Of a DNA stretch of 32,441 nt, positions 20,332-30,540 are shown piece after piece. Under the pieces are notes generated by a model. It was given only the letters and a program-made list of their open reading frames with translations. It had not been told where the DNA came from and made no database searches. How positions within the stretch are numbered: position 1 is the first letter of the stretch; each line of letters starts with the position of its first letter. The DNA is from Paramacrobiotus richtersi. Taxonomy: Eukaryota; Tardigrada; Eutardigrada; Parachela; Macrobiotidae. Position numbers and translations under genes: made by a program. Where the stretch lies: positions 1 to 32,441 of the forward strand of contig JAQGAU010000268.1 of assembly GCA_034698045.1 (NCBI GenBank). Reading direction: 5' to 3'.

Positions 20332-21780
20332 ATATGTACGTGGTATGTATGTAACTGCGTGGATGCAAAATGCAGTTAAAGCGTGTAGCCAGATAGGAAT
20401 GCTTACCCGAGTACTGAAGCTCGTCGTTGCTTGTCCAAATACAGTAAGTTAAAGGTTTTTGCGTTTGATGCGGTGTTGCGGCGTTGACGATGGCTGTGCG
20501 ATCGTGTGATTAAGACAAACATCACTACATCAACTTTTCTTGTCAGTTTCTCTAAAACAGCATAACTGTAGTTTCGCCTCAAGTTTCAAAACAATCGTCT
20601 GAATGCATACGTAAATTCTGATCGCTGTACTTCCGTTGTTTATAAACAAAACCTTCTTGCTCAACGGCCCCCGCGCAGTCGCAACATCCTATACAAATAC
20701 AGCGTATACAGTAGTGGCGTGAACAATGATGTCCCACACGAACGGCTGGTCGCAGGACCAACTGACGCACGGAGCGTCAACTCCATTTAGGCTGTTTCCG
20801 CACCCTCACCGTGATGTAAAGGGTGGAATATGTCAAAATGCGTTTGGGCGGACACAAACAACATCATTGAAACTGCAGGTTGCACAACCTTAACATTACG
20901 TACTATCAGCAGTTTACTGATCACGAGTCGTTTTTCTCGGTATCCTTGTTTATGTGGTCGGAAGCGAAAAACTACATTCTTCCCATGTAATTCAAAGCAA
21001 AAGCTGTGCATGATGCAGTTGTGTGTCTCATGGTTGAATCAAACACCGCTTCTCCACACCAGAACATCATCATTTTCATTATGCGTTTATGTGTTAACAG
21101 GAGCGTGCGTATGGAACGCTTCTTGCTTATTTAGCGCTCCTCTCGATCACCTGGTGTTATTGAATCAGCTTGGGTGCAACAACAACACGCTGCTGCGACG
21201 AATTTCGTAATAAATGTTACAGAGATCAATGAATCACACTAAAAACAACGCCACCATTGTACCGAGCCGTAACCGTGGCAAACAATGTTATATTATTCCA
21301 CGCGATGTGAGAAACAGACAGATCGTGCCATTCTACTGGGTATCATGCGCTATACATCCAATTTAAGTCATCCTGAAATTACAACCTGTGCATAGATAAT
21401 GCCCAGATACATGACATTTCACTCTAGACCATTAGCCTGGTTTTTTCCACACCCAGTGCATTATACCGCCTGATGATATCTCCCGGCGACTCGTTAGCAT
21501 TTTATCCTACAAAAGGTCTGCATACCTCGACACCATCCAGTGTGCTGGATGTATTGTTTTGTTAGCTTGATTGATTCCCGGAATTCCAGCAAACTCTGTG
21601 CATCGATCGTTCCTGCCCAGCTATCATTTCTCTATGAGCCATATTATCCCCGGCAGATGTCGTTAATTGACACATTTATTGAAATACAGGTGCGTCACAA
21701 GCTGTTCCTTTCGATTGATTAACTTTATCCCGGTCTCTCACACAACCCGGCTTCATTCACAGATCTGTGTTGTTTCGATC
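20332..21780. other. Intergenic region between GPCR copies 2 and 3
   Basis: No recognisable gene apart from the unassigned ORF at 20830-21210. The promoter of GPCR copy 3 should lie at the right end; no TATA box is evident. Confidence 0.35.
20830..21210 (+). CDS. Unassigned 126-aa ORF, Cys-rich
   Basis: This is an uninterrupted ATG-started ORF, the longest single-frame stretch here without family signal. It is rich in Cys, Ser, Thr and Leu and has no signal peptide or domain I can name. AACAG|G and CTGCAG|G sequences inside it could be splice acceptors, so it may only contain part of an exon. Chance is a real alternative. Confidence 0.18.
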   Translation: MSKCVWADTNNIIETAGCTTLTLRTISSLLITSRFSRYPCLCGRKRKTTFFPCNSKQKLCMMQLCVSWLNQTPLLHTRTSSFSLCVYVLTGACVWNASCLFSAPLDHLVLLNQLGCNNNTLLRRIS

Positions 21781-23282
21781 ATGTCGGCCAACAACTCAAC
21801 CGTCGATTCAACCACCAACCGATGGAATTACGTTACGGTTTTTTCTCTGTTAATTGCCATTTTATCAACCACTTTAAACACGTTTATTATAATTCTGGTC
21901 CTTCGGAAAAAACGTCTGCGATCATCTTTCAACATTTACGTTGTTAGTCTGCTATTGGCCAACCTTATGTATGCTTTGCTGGGGAATACGTTGGAGTTTG
22001 TCATCGATTTGTATCCGGTGTTCTGGCCGGGATTCGCGGCATGTACACTGTATCTGTATGCATTATGGGCGCTGACCAGCTGTCAGATTTTCATGCATTT
22101 TGTTATCAGTTTCAACAGATTCTGCGCGGCTGCGTTCCCAGTGTTCTACCGGCATCATCATACTGGTTTCTTGGCGCTTTTCTTGTCGGTGGGAGCGTGG
22201 GTGGTGGGACACGTTTTCACCCTACCGGGAATTATAATTGACGCGGAGGTATATAGGAAAAGGGATCTGTCCGATGGTTGTCAGATCAATGTTGATTTAG
22301 ACAAAGGTGAGAAGTAGAGACATTGTTAGTCAAGATGCGTAAAGTTCAGTTAACAAATTCTTCAACAAAGCTAGTTCTATAAATCACTTTTGCGCTTGGC
22401 AAGCATTTAATATAATAATATTATAACCTTCAGCATTTTGTGCTGTACTTCGAACCGTGCCAGCAGTGATCTCTTACGAGTTTACGATGACAATGTGTGA
22501 GAGCTTTCTGCCTGAACTGCTACGATTGTTTTTTTTAATTCACATCATCAGCCAGGCAGGAAAGTTTAGTGAATCAAGGGTTTAAGGAAGCGCAAATTTT
22601 TCAGCTTCGATGCGGTTTCAAAAACGGATTCATTATCTTAGGTCTGCTTTTGTACTTCATTTGTGTGCATGGCCAACAACTACTCGTATTAAAAAATACA
22701 TTTGTTGCTGTAACGAGTGAATCTCTCAAGAAGGAGTCAAGCGTTACACTAGACTAGGTAGTTTACATGCGTAAAGTTACCATTTAACATGTAACCCTAG
22801 GTCAGAAGGACTGGCTGATCTGCGTGCAATTCTCCACATGCTTCGTCATTATCAGCATCCTCCTCATGTACATGTTCATCGTCTACAAACAACAACTCCG
22901 ACGCCGGGTCTTCCCGAAAACCGTGGGCAACTCCATCCAAACCGACGGTCACACCTCGGGCATGGCCAGCACCAAGAAGCTAAAACGCAGCGCTACAACG
23001 GTCTTAACCGCGATCACCCTGAGTCTGGTGGTGTTCTGGAGTCCGGCGACCATCTACTACGTGATCGTTCCGTTCAAAGATGGACTGTGGGATGAGAATG
23101 TGGTGGCGGTGCTGAATATCCTGTTCAATTTCCAGTCGGTGATGGATCCGTTAATCATGGCGTTGGCCGAGTCCGAGATACGGGATTATGTGCTGAAAAG
23201 GTGGACCCGGCTTAAACGGGTGACGACAAGTGTGAGAAGTGCTTCAAGAAGACTGAGTATCAGTTTCGTCAAGAGCATATAA
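21781..23282 (+). CDS. Class A (rhodopsin-like) GPCR, copy 3 (complete, 335 aa)
   Basis: Exon 1 is 21781-22306 (175 codons plus one base) and exon 2 is 22801-23282 with TAA at 23280. A GTGAGA donor and an ACCCTAG acceptor bound a 494-bp phase-1 intron. The 335-aa protein has a short N-terminus with an N-S-T sequon (Asn5), seven hydrophobic segments, and class A landmarks. TM1 has an L-N near 32-33 and TM2 has L-L-L-A-N. Cys88 at the start of TM3 and Cys167 in the second extracellular loop could form the conserved disulfide. N-R-F (112-114) replaces D-R-Y, F-W-S-P (254-257) in TM6 replaces C-W-x-P, and D-P-L-I-M (from 291) replaces N-P-x-x-Y. The third loop is short and basic. It is an orphan plasma-membrane receptor, presumably G-protein coupled. 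It is more diverged than the duplicate pair upstream but shares the idea of one phase-1 intron, at a different site (after the second extracellular loop, not TM4). Confidence 0.87.
22307..22800 (+). other. Intron of GPCR copy 3
   Basis: A 494-bp AT-rich intron with no nested gene. The 62-codon open stretch at 22569-22757 has no protein-like features. Confidence 0.7.
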
Positions 23283-24560
23283 GGTTCGTCCACACTGAAC
23301 CGACAGAATCGTTTAAAACTCCGAAGAATCTTGATTGTTCGTTCACCTACGCTTAAGATCTACTGTCTCAGTTAGGATGTTTAATTCGTTTGATAACAAA
23401 TCTACGAGAAAGATGATAGATATCGTGTGTCTGTACCATCACTCTTTTGCTCTTTACTGGTCCTTTTAGATCGGCTTCTGTGTTTTTCGGCATATCTTGC
23501 ACGGTATAGACATCCAATACGCGCATAAAGGTAGACATTTTACGATCGAAAAACTGCCACATGCGCACTCACAAGTCAAATTGCGTGTTACTATGTAATC
23601 ATATGTAAGATTTCAGTTAAACTAGACTGATACTACTCGTACAAGAAGCCTGTTCTGTTGTACATAGACAGCAAATTTTATGGTAACTGTGTTCAAAGGT
23701 TTTTGATGCCTGTGGCGTGTACTGTATATATATGTATTCACTGAGCGGTAAAGGTTATTATTTTGGAATAAACAGTTTCCCGTCCGCTGTGGCTGTCAAT
23801 CCATACTTCAGCCAAACGTGAAGTCCACAAATTCTGTTGGGAATGCAGTAAAATACTAAAATGATAACCTTGTACAAATTCGTAATATTGTTCATACAAG
23901 GAACACAAAAGCACAGCCAACGAACCCCGGGACTAGAGTGGTAGTATTGAACAGCCATCGACAGCAAAAACCATTATTAATTGATTGTTGTTGAATTTCG
24001 TCCGCAGCGCAGCTCAAGATCGCTTCCCGACCGAGAAAAGAAACGAACCCATGCTGCGCGCCGTGAATGGTTGTATAGTATCCCAGCGCAGTGCAGAAAT
24101 CGACAGCTGCATTGTACAGTGTGTTCAAACGTTGAAACCGACCACCACGATTCGAAAAAATGAAAATCACTCTTGCATAAATTATGTATCTATTAGTTGA
24201 ATTATAAATGAACTGTGTATTTCACAAACTGTATTATATACATAAACTATATACACATTTCATTTATTTGCATTGATGAACATTCTCCTAAATTTCGTGA
24301 ACAAGAATAATCACAAGATAACACAATAATTCAGTCGATTCGGGCACAACAGTAGACGCAACTTTTAATTCAAAACTGAAGAATCACGAGTTTATTCTTA
24401 AACGATAGTCAAATTTTTAACTAACATATCATGCGAGAACACCCCATTTCCAATGAGCACGTTACATCAGCAAAACATTTTACAGTCTCACAGTCAGCGA
24501 AAGAGCACCGCACACGCGCACGGCTAAGAAAGACAACTTGACTGCGATTGCATTGAAGGG
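23283..24560. other. Intergenic region between GPCR copy 3 and the chitin-binding gene pair
   Basis: AATAAA at 23766-23771 is a possible poly(A) signal for GPCR copy 3. From about 23949 the sequence aligns with 27207 onwards (CATCGACAGCA, CCATTATTAATTG, AACGAACCCATGCTG), which marks the left edge of the tandem duplication. The 66-aa minus-strand ORF at 23368-23568 is not supported. Confidence 0.45.
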
Positions 24561-24907
24561 GAAATTATAATGTAATAAATCAAGAATTAATTTAATTGAA
24601 AAGCCGTGAACTTGCGCCTGTAACAAAGCACTGCAGCCGGCGTCCAATTAAAGACACTTTCGTTGTTCTTTTTCTGAACAGTAATACTCTTAACTGGGTC
24701 ATTATCCACGGTATCGAGCGTGCGTTGATCAACAATGATCGGTGTCGCTTGGTACACACTTTCCGTTTAATAGCGCTTGATTAAGACAGCTTTGAAAAAA
24801 TGTATATAATAAAGAGTTTGTTGATTAAATAAACATCAGTTGTTCGCTTGATCGGGTCGCGCCAGCTGTGTGTAGTAATTAGGGGTTTCGATTCTCTTGG
24901 AATTACA
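24560..24907 (+). promoter_or_regulatory. Promoter of chitin-binding gene A (TATA + initiator)
   Basis: A TATATAAT box (24803-24810) is followed by an arthropod-type initiator TCAGT at 24836-24840, about 35 bp downstream. A larger block (24602-24740: GCCGTGAACTTGCGCCTGTA, ACACTTTCGTTGTTCTTTTT, ACTGGGTCATTATCCACGG) is conserved in unit B at 28313-28455, where the introns are not. That suggests selected upstream control elements shared by both genes. The 5' UTR would be about 70 nt. Confidence 0.65.
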
Positions 24908-26305
24908 ATGAAGTGGCTTATTTTCTTCGCCGCCCTTTTGGCCGTTTGTTGCGCAGGAAAGGTAAGTTGTACTATTCAGATAACGTACTCTTTCCGTTTA
25001 GAAATTCTGTAGGCTTCTTTAAAACGAAAATATTGTTCAAACCTCCGCAGCATTTTTCCCGTTTATTCGTTTTTCCTTTCATCAATATTGAAACAATTCT
25101 GTAATACAAAGCCAAAAATTCATTCAAATTTTATTTAGTCAATATTTACTGTCATTTATTTGCCTTATGTATTATATTTCATTTGTATAATAACCGATTT
25201 ATTTCATGGGCTTATTGTTCGAAGTTTTTGACCATTTTTTGAAAAAGCTGCTCATTAATCATTATCCATAATGCTTTCGTAAAGGTCAAACGCGACGCCC
25301 AGAATCCCAAAGTATGGAGCGCGCTGGATCAGCTGCGTGGCAAGGCCCGACTGAGCATCGAGGACATCACCAACCTGATTGTCAGCGCCAAAGCCGGCGA
25401 AGACTATCCCAATCTGGCGGCCATCCCGGAAAGCCACTTTGACTGTGCTTCGGTTAAACAGCCCGGCTTCTATGCCGACGTGGATAGCCGCTGCCAAGGT
25501 TGGTTCTTTTTTGCATTCTAATCGAACGAACCTTGGCCGCGCGATGGTTCATTAATCATTGATCTTTTTTAGTTATTCGGCGGTGCGACATCAACGGCAA
25601 CCAGTCGGCATACCTGTGCCCAAACATGACTGTAAGTATCGTATGTGTTTGCTAAATTCAACAAAAATGTATAATACAGTATATTCAGTAGGAATCAGTA
25701 TGTTTTGCTTTAAGACAGTTCTGACTAGAAAGAACCAAGAAAAACGCATTTTCTTAACTCGACGGCTGTTGCGTTGTTTTTGACATTCTACCTTTTTTAT
25801 TCTGATTCAAAGCCAGATTCAACGCTAACAAATGATCAAAGTTTGGTTTAAAATGACGACACTTTTATACAGCTATAGCTAATAGCTAAATCCCGTTTTA
25901 CTATGATTGGCAGTTAATCGAAATATGTAATTCGTTAGCTGCGATGGTTTTGCAAAACCATGTACTGTGATGACATGATCGTTACCTCTCCAGATCTTCA
26001 ACCAAATCACCCTGGTATGCCACTGGTTCTGGGACGTTGACTGCAGTCAGGCCAAGAGCTTTTACGACTACTCCAACAGTCGGCTGTACCAGAACGTCCC
26101 ACTCCTGGACGACGAACCCGATTATGTCGTCGCTCAAGCTGTGGGAGCCGTTGCTCCCGTCCGTGCTGCCAAGCCAGCCAAAGCAGCGGCGAAACCAGCA
26201 GCAAAACCAGCAGCGAAACCAGCGGCCCCTGCCGAGGCAGAAAAACCGGCGGCCCCTGTAGCTGAGGCAGCGGCCCCTACGGAGGCCCCTGCTGAGGCAG
26301 AATAA
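24908..26305 (+). CDS. Secreted chitin-binding cuticle protein A (peritrophin-A domain, 212 aa)
   Basis: Exons are 24908-24961, 25285-25498, 25573-25631 and 25994-26305 (introns 323, 74 and 362 bp; GTAAGT, GTTGGT and GTAAGT donors), with TAA at 26303. Exon 1 encodes only a signal peptide (M-K-W-L-I-F-F-A-A-L-L-A-V-C-C-A). A K-R pair follows at 20-21. One CBM14/peritrophin-A domain has six Cys (72, 88, 94, 105, 118, 126) with spacing 15-5-10-12-7. It carries G-F-Y-A-D-V and F-N-Q-I-T-L-V-C, with aromatic residues for sugar stacking, as in CPAP1-type arthropod cuticle proteins. The upstream G-E-D-Y-P-N-L-A-A-I-P motif is also typical of that group. After a Tyr-rich linker the tail (about 160-212) is a low-complexity Ala/Lys/Pro/Glu region with A-A-K-P repeats, not usual for the family. 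It is predicted to be exported and to bind cuticle or gut-lining chitin. Confidence 0.92.
26160..26302 (+). repeat. A-A-K-P / A-P-A-E coding repeat in gene A
   Basis: The repeat has tandem GCGGCGAAACCA-like 12-bp units coding A-A-K-P, then GCAGCGGCCCCT-like units coding A-A-P. Gene B has one A-A-K-P unit fewer (30088-30211), so the array has changed length since duplication. Confidence 0.8.
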
Positions 26306-26636
26306 CTTTCATATGCACAACATAATGCCGACGTATACTACAGTAAGCTTCCCGGCGTCCGTGGCATGGCTCGGCTAACAAGTTCTCCTTGCCCGCTTTT
26401 CTTTTATTCTCTTTCTTGCTCAAAGTATTAAACTGTGAATCATGTGGCTAGCTAGTTAGTAGTGAACAAGCAGTTAGTTTTCCGTTTTCTGTCCGTTTAC
26501 ACATTACTCACGGCATTTCTCAGCCTAGGCTTCGCACTAGTTCGTTCAAGCAACATGTTCTTTTCTGTCAATCCAATGTCACGTCAGCTCGTTGGCTGTA
26601 TAAGCTGGATTTGTACAACAACGTCTTGACTAATGA

Positions 26637-26642
26637 AATAAA
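26637..26642 (+). terminator. Poly(A) signal of gene A
   Basis: AATAAA lies 332 bp after the stop. The sequence before it (TGTCAATC, CAATGTCA, TTTGTACA) aligns with the 3' UTR of gene B, whose AATAAA is in the same place. Confidence 0.7.
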
Positions 26643-26649
26643 GGTCTAT

Positions 26650-28270
26650 GAGCCTTGATGAGGAACCGTAAACTACTAAATATATGGACCCAGATTCAGA
26701 ATCAGAACGCTGTTTGACTGTTACTGCTTGCAGTGTACGAAGTTTCTATGGCGATCTTTCCAGCTTTCCGTCTTTAAAACTAATGCCTGCACAATACGGG
26801 CGTTCGGCCTACCATTTATTTCAGTGCAGTTAAGTCTGCGATGCGCTATTACTATACTGCTTTCCGGAATCCTATTTATTACCATTTTTTCGTTGACAGT
26901 TAAAGCTCTCTGCCATAGCGGTAGCGTAGGAAACACTTTGAAAAACAAGGATTACGCAGTACTCTTCTAATGCCTGCAGACCAAGACTCAAGTACTGTAT
27001 TTGTATAGAGTGGTTCGTATCGTTCTGTCACACGCTGGAAACCAAAGAGTGAGTTTCCCATGCAGTTTATTCCTATAACGATAGCATTCCGCCACCCATC
27101 CGTTTGTGTAGGTTAAGTGCCGTTCAAATAGGCAATACACGACAAATTTACCGGCATAACAACATAATAGATAATATCGTGTAAACAAGAACGATATTGT
27201 TAAACAATCATCGACAGCACAACCATTATTAATTGGTCTGCATTCAGTTTCGACCTCTGCACAGTGAAAGATCGATTCAAACCGAGAGGATCAACGAACC
27301 CATGCTGTTCGCTATGATCGCCATTATTTTTAATACATTGCTGAAGTGTATAGCAAAACTCAGGAAATTAATTGGTGTGATGAAACGGCCGGATAACTGA
27401 CAGTTGAACATGGCGAAATGACTCAAGATTAGCGCAGTTAGACTGTTTGTGTATGTTATAGCGAGTGTTGCATAAATTATTTGTGACCTGTCATTTATTA
27501 AGACAGATCAGATAACAATATCACGATAACCTTTTTTTTATTTGTGTACCCCTTTTGTGACGTTTTATCTAGTTGTAGCGAATGGTATTGATCAGAAATT
27601 ATAGCGGCAAAAATTAACAAGGTCAAACTACGCATGATTGGCTGGGTTTTACTGACGCATAAGCTACGGGAGTACGTGGTTCAAATCGATGTTACTAATG
27701 TAGTTTACCAAGTAAAGTCAAACATTCGCTCGTTGAATACATCTGTGTAATTTTTTTGTGAATCGAAAGCAAAGTAATAAAAATCAGTTGGCCATGCAAA
27801 CTTCAGTGCATGAACAGAATAATTACGATTCCGATCTGAATGTTAGAACATTTTGCTGAAGAAACGTATAGGCATAACGAGAAACATGAATCAGTTGATT
27901 TAGTATGGGCTGGGTATCACAAGCATCATTCCAAGTTGCATTTTAACAATAAAGATATCTTTTATGGCTTTTTAATGGACTTTAAGGGACAGTTGTTTAT
28001 GCTTCATATACCACGGTATTCGCTACAACCGAGATGTTTGTAAGAAAAATGCAAGGTTTGCGATACCCAAAAACACCACATAAACTTCCAGCGGATCATA
28101 AGCAGTCACTTTAACACGACAATAAATTTCATAAAAATAATTAAACCAAAAAAACTTGATTATTACCAATAAACGCTGTGACGGCAAGAAAGTTTACGAG
28201 CGTGTAACGGTCGAAAAGAGTAGTGTAAACGCGCCCGTCCAAGCAAGTCAATGATGATTGAACTGGAGCG
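26650..28270. other. Spacer between the chitin-binding gene units
   Basis: Unit B begins near 27207. From about 27500 to 28260 unit B is several hundred bases longer than unit A. That extra part holds a 67-aa ATG ORF (27840-28043), recorded as its own entry. No other gene is seen; the hydrophobic frame at 26728-26970 has only a TTG start. Confidence 0.4.
27840..28043 (+). CDS. Small unassigned ORF (67 aa) in the unit-B-specific segment
   Basis: ATG-started and rich in His, Tyr, Phe and charged residues (for example V-D-L-V-W-A-G-Y-H-K-H-H). It looks more protein-like than most frames of this size. It has no counterpart in unit A, so it may have arrived with inserted sequence. I do not recognise the family, and chance is possible. 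Confidence 0.15.
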   Translation: MLEHFAEETYRHNEKHESVDLVWAGYHKHHSKLHFNNKDIFYGFLMDFKGQLFMLHIPRYSLQPRCL

Positions 28271-28274
28271 GAAT

Positions 28275-28620
28275 TTATAATGTGATAAATCAAAGAATAA
28301 TCTAACTGTCTAGCCGTGAACTTGCGCCTGTAACAATGGTATACAGCCGGCTAATAATTAACGACACTTTCGTTGTTCTTTTTCTTCAGCGTTAAGACGC
28401 TTAACTGGGTCATTATCCACGGTATCGAGCGGCGCGTTGATTGAACAATAAACACGACGCTGGCACGCACTTTCCATTTTATAACACTTGATTAAGATCT
28501 CGGTTAAGATTGTATATATAATAAAACGGCTTGTTGATTAAATAAACATCAGTTGTTCGATTTATTTGGTCGGCTTGGCTGTGTGCAGTAATTAGGGGTT
28601 TTGATTCACTTGGAATTACA
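28275..28620 (+). promoter_or_regulatory. Promoter of chitin-binding gene B (TATA + initiator)
   Basis: TATATATAATAAA at 28513-28525 is followed by TCAGT at 28549-28553, the same arrangement as gene A. The downstream stretch TTGATTAAATAAACATCAGTTGTTCG is shared with A up to and beyond the start site (given here as landmarks: TTGATTAAATAAACATCAG). The conserved upstream block is 28313-28455. Confidence 0.65.
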
Positions 28621-30214
28621 ATGAAGTGGCTTATTTGCTTCGCCGCCCTTTTGGCTGTTTGTTGCGCCGGCAAGGTAAAGCTGTAGTATACTTTGATTTT
28701 CTTTATAACCAGTGTATTATCAGAATTATCAATATTCATTTATTATAGTGTAACTAGAGCATTAACATTTACGCCCATTTTTATATAGTTGGCTAAGATG
28801 TACAGTACTTTAGTTCTGTATAATAACCGATTTGATTTATTCACCCGCTATCTCGTAACTTTTCTTCTGCCGTTTGCTGAGTATCCATGATGCATTTTGT
28901 AAAGGTCAAACGCGACGCCCAGAATCCCAAAGTATGGAGCGCGTTGGATCAGCTGCGTGGCAAGGCCCGCCTGAGCATCGAGGACATCACCAACTTGATT
29001 GTCAGCGCCAAAGCCGGCGAAGACTACCCCAATCTGGCCGCCATCCCTGAAAGCCACTTTGACTGCGCTTCCGTCAAACAACCCGGCTTCTATGCCGATG
29101 TGGACAGCCGCTGCCAGGGTACGTTGTTTTACAGCATTTTTGTTCAGCGAATTCTGATCATTAACTGAATCGCTAAAAACTGACCTTTTGTGTAGTTATT
29201 CGGCGGTGCGATATCAACGGCAATCAGTCGGCCTACCTATGCCCCAATATGACGGTAAGCTGATGCGTGCGTTCATTGTATATGTATCTGTAGGCTGCAG
29301 TATCTTTTGTAGACAACACAATAATTATAAAGATGCCTGATTTATACTCCTGTTGATCACAATTATGACGTGCGCTCGTATGTCGGTGCATTCTTGCTCT
29401 ACCTGAACAACTGCAAATTTCTTCTTGGCATAGAGCATAGTCAACCGGTCCGCAAAATTTTTAACCTTTCGTTACTTTTCAATAACGTAGGACTGCTTAC
29501 TCTACATTAGTTCAAATACTTCTGGAATACAATTCCAGAATAATTCACACAGTTGCTTCTGAAGAGTATCACACAAACATTAGGCGGCACATAAAAGTTC
29601 TTCCAAGCTTTTTGTTATGACTATTTTCAGAAAAACCTGTCTTTGCATTTGTGAATTGTGTGATCTGGAAATTTGAATGCGGTACAATTGTTGAGAAAGA
29701 CGTCGCACACAAGCACTGCATTGCGTACTCTGTATTTTTGTCTCTGACGTTGAACCTGAGAGTCCTGAAGGAATTGTTATTTGCTAATTTGTGTTCATTT
29801 TTTCTGAGCTTTTTCGTCATACCGCAATAATCCTGCATTGCCACAGAATACAGTGCCTGTTGTTGTATCTGTACTGGTCATACTGTGAGATTGACTCTGC
29901 TAACTACTCCACAGATTTTCAACCAAATCACCCTGGTATGCCACTGGTTCTGGGACGTTGACTGCAGTCAAGCCAAGACCTTTTACGACTACTCCAATAG
30001 CCGGCTCTACCAGAACGTGCCGCTGCTGGACGACGAACCCGATTATGTCGTCGCTCAAGCTGTCGGAGCCGTTGCTCCTGTCCGTGCTGCCAAGCCAGCC
30101 AAAGCAGCGGCGAAACCAGCGGCGAAACCAGCGGCCCCTGCCGAGGCAGAAAAAGCGGCGGCCCCTGTAGCTGAAGCAGCGGCCCCTACGGAGGCCCCTG
30201 CCGAGGCAGAATAA
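28621..30214 (+). CDS. Secreted chitin-binding cuticle protein B (peritrophin-A domain, 208 aa)
   Basis: This is the tandem duplicate of gene A. Exons are 28621-28674, 28905-29118, 29196-29254 and 29915-30214 (introns 230, 77 and 660 bp; donors GTAAAG, GTACGT, GTAAGC), with TAA at 30212. The signal peptide differs from A by one residue (Cys for Phe at position 6). The segment encoded by exons 2 and 3, covering the whole pre-domain and the first four domain Cys, is identical in protein sequence to A despite 20 silent differences. Exon 4 differs by Thr for Ser after Q-A-K, one A-A-K-P repeat fewer, and Ala for Pro in the tail. All six chitin-domain Cys and aromatic residues are kept. The retained promoter and poly(A) signal suggest that both genes are expressed, probably in the same tissue, as a dosage pair. 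Confidence 0.92.
29520..29540. promoter_or_regulatory. Paired TTCnnGAA palindromes in intron 3 of gene B
   Basis: TTCTGGAA (29520-29527) and TTCCAGAA (29533-29540) are separated by 5 nt and together form a larger imperfect palindrome. The pair resembles that at 18542-18562 in the inverse order. It could be a heat-shock-factor-like site or a hairpin of a small repeat; it is absent from the matching intron of gene A. Confidence 0.25.
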
Positions 30215-30526
30215 CTTTCGTACGCACAACCTTATACCGACGTGCACTACGTTTCCCGGCGTCTTTTTGGATTCTGCTTGCTGCACACAAGTATCAAACT
30301 GTTCGAACAGTGACAAGCGAGCTTGAAGTATAGCAGTGCTGAACTTTTACTTCTGTTCGTTTGCCCTAGCTGCGCTCGGTGACCCCAGCCTTGTAATTTT
30401 GAACTTAAGTTTTGAGCTGGTTAGCGTTCGTTTACTCTGCTTTTCTTATCTGTCAATCTAATGTCATTTGCTGTACGAGCTGGCTTTGTACAGAAGTGTT
30501 TTAACAAAAGTTATGAACGATGAAAC

Positions 30527-30532
30527 AATAAA
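30527..30532 (+). terminator. Poly(A) signal of gene B
   Basis: AATAAA lies 313 bp after the stop codon, in sequence homologous to the 3' end of gene A. Confidence 0.7.
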
Positions 30533-30540
30533 AATTCTCT

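Larger units (their letters stand above)
23949..30540. repeat. Tandem segmental duplication carrying the chitin-binding gene
   Basis: Unit A runs from about 23949 to 27200 and unit B from about 27207 to 30540, in direct orientation. The offset between homologous points grows from about 3.26 kb (left edge) to 3.71 kb (promoter, ATG) and 3.92 kb (exon 4). Non-coding parts have therefore gained or lost several hundred bases while exons and promoter stayed aligned. Coding exons 2 and 3 are about 93 % identical; introns are hardly alignable. Confidence 0.8.

Noticed and set aside
23368..23568. 66-aa minus-strand ATG ORF that looks mildly protein-like
   Set aside because: It is isolated, has no splice or homology support, and is of a size expected by chance.
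25255..25497. 80-aa minus-strand ORF, with a near-identical partner at 28848-29081
   Set aside because: Both are antisense to exon 2 of the chitin-binding genes. They are similar only because the exons are duplicated.
27660..27710. GTTCAAATC that looked like a tRNA B-box
   Set aside because: The flanking bases do not form a T-stem, and no other tRNA arm is present.
29900..30316. 138-aa Arg/Gly-rich ORF on the minus strand
   Set aside because: It is antisense to exon 4 of chitin-binding gene B. The open frame is caused by the A-A-K-P coding repeat.
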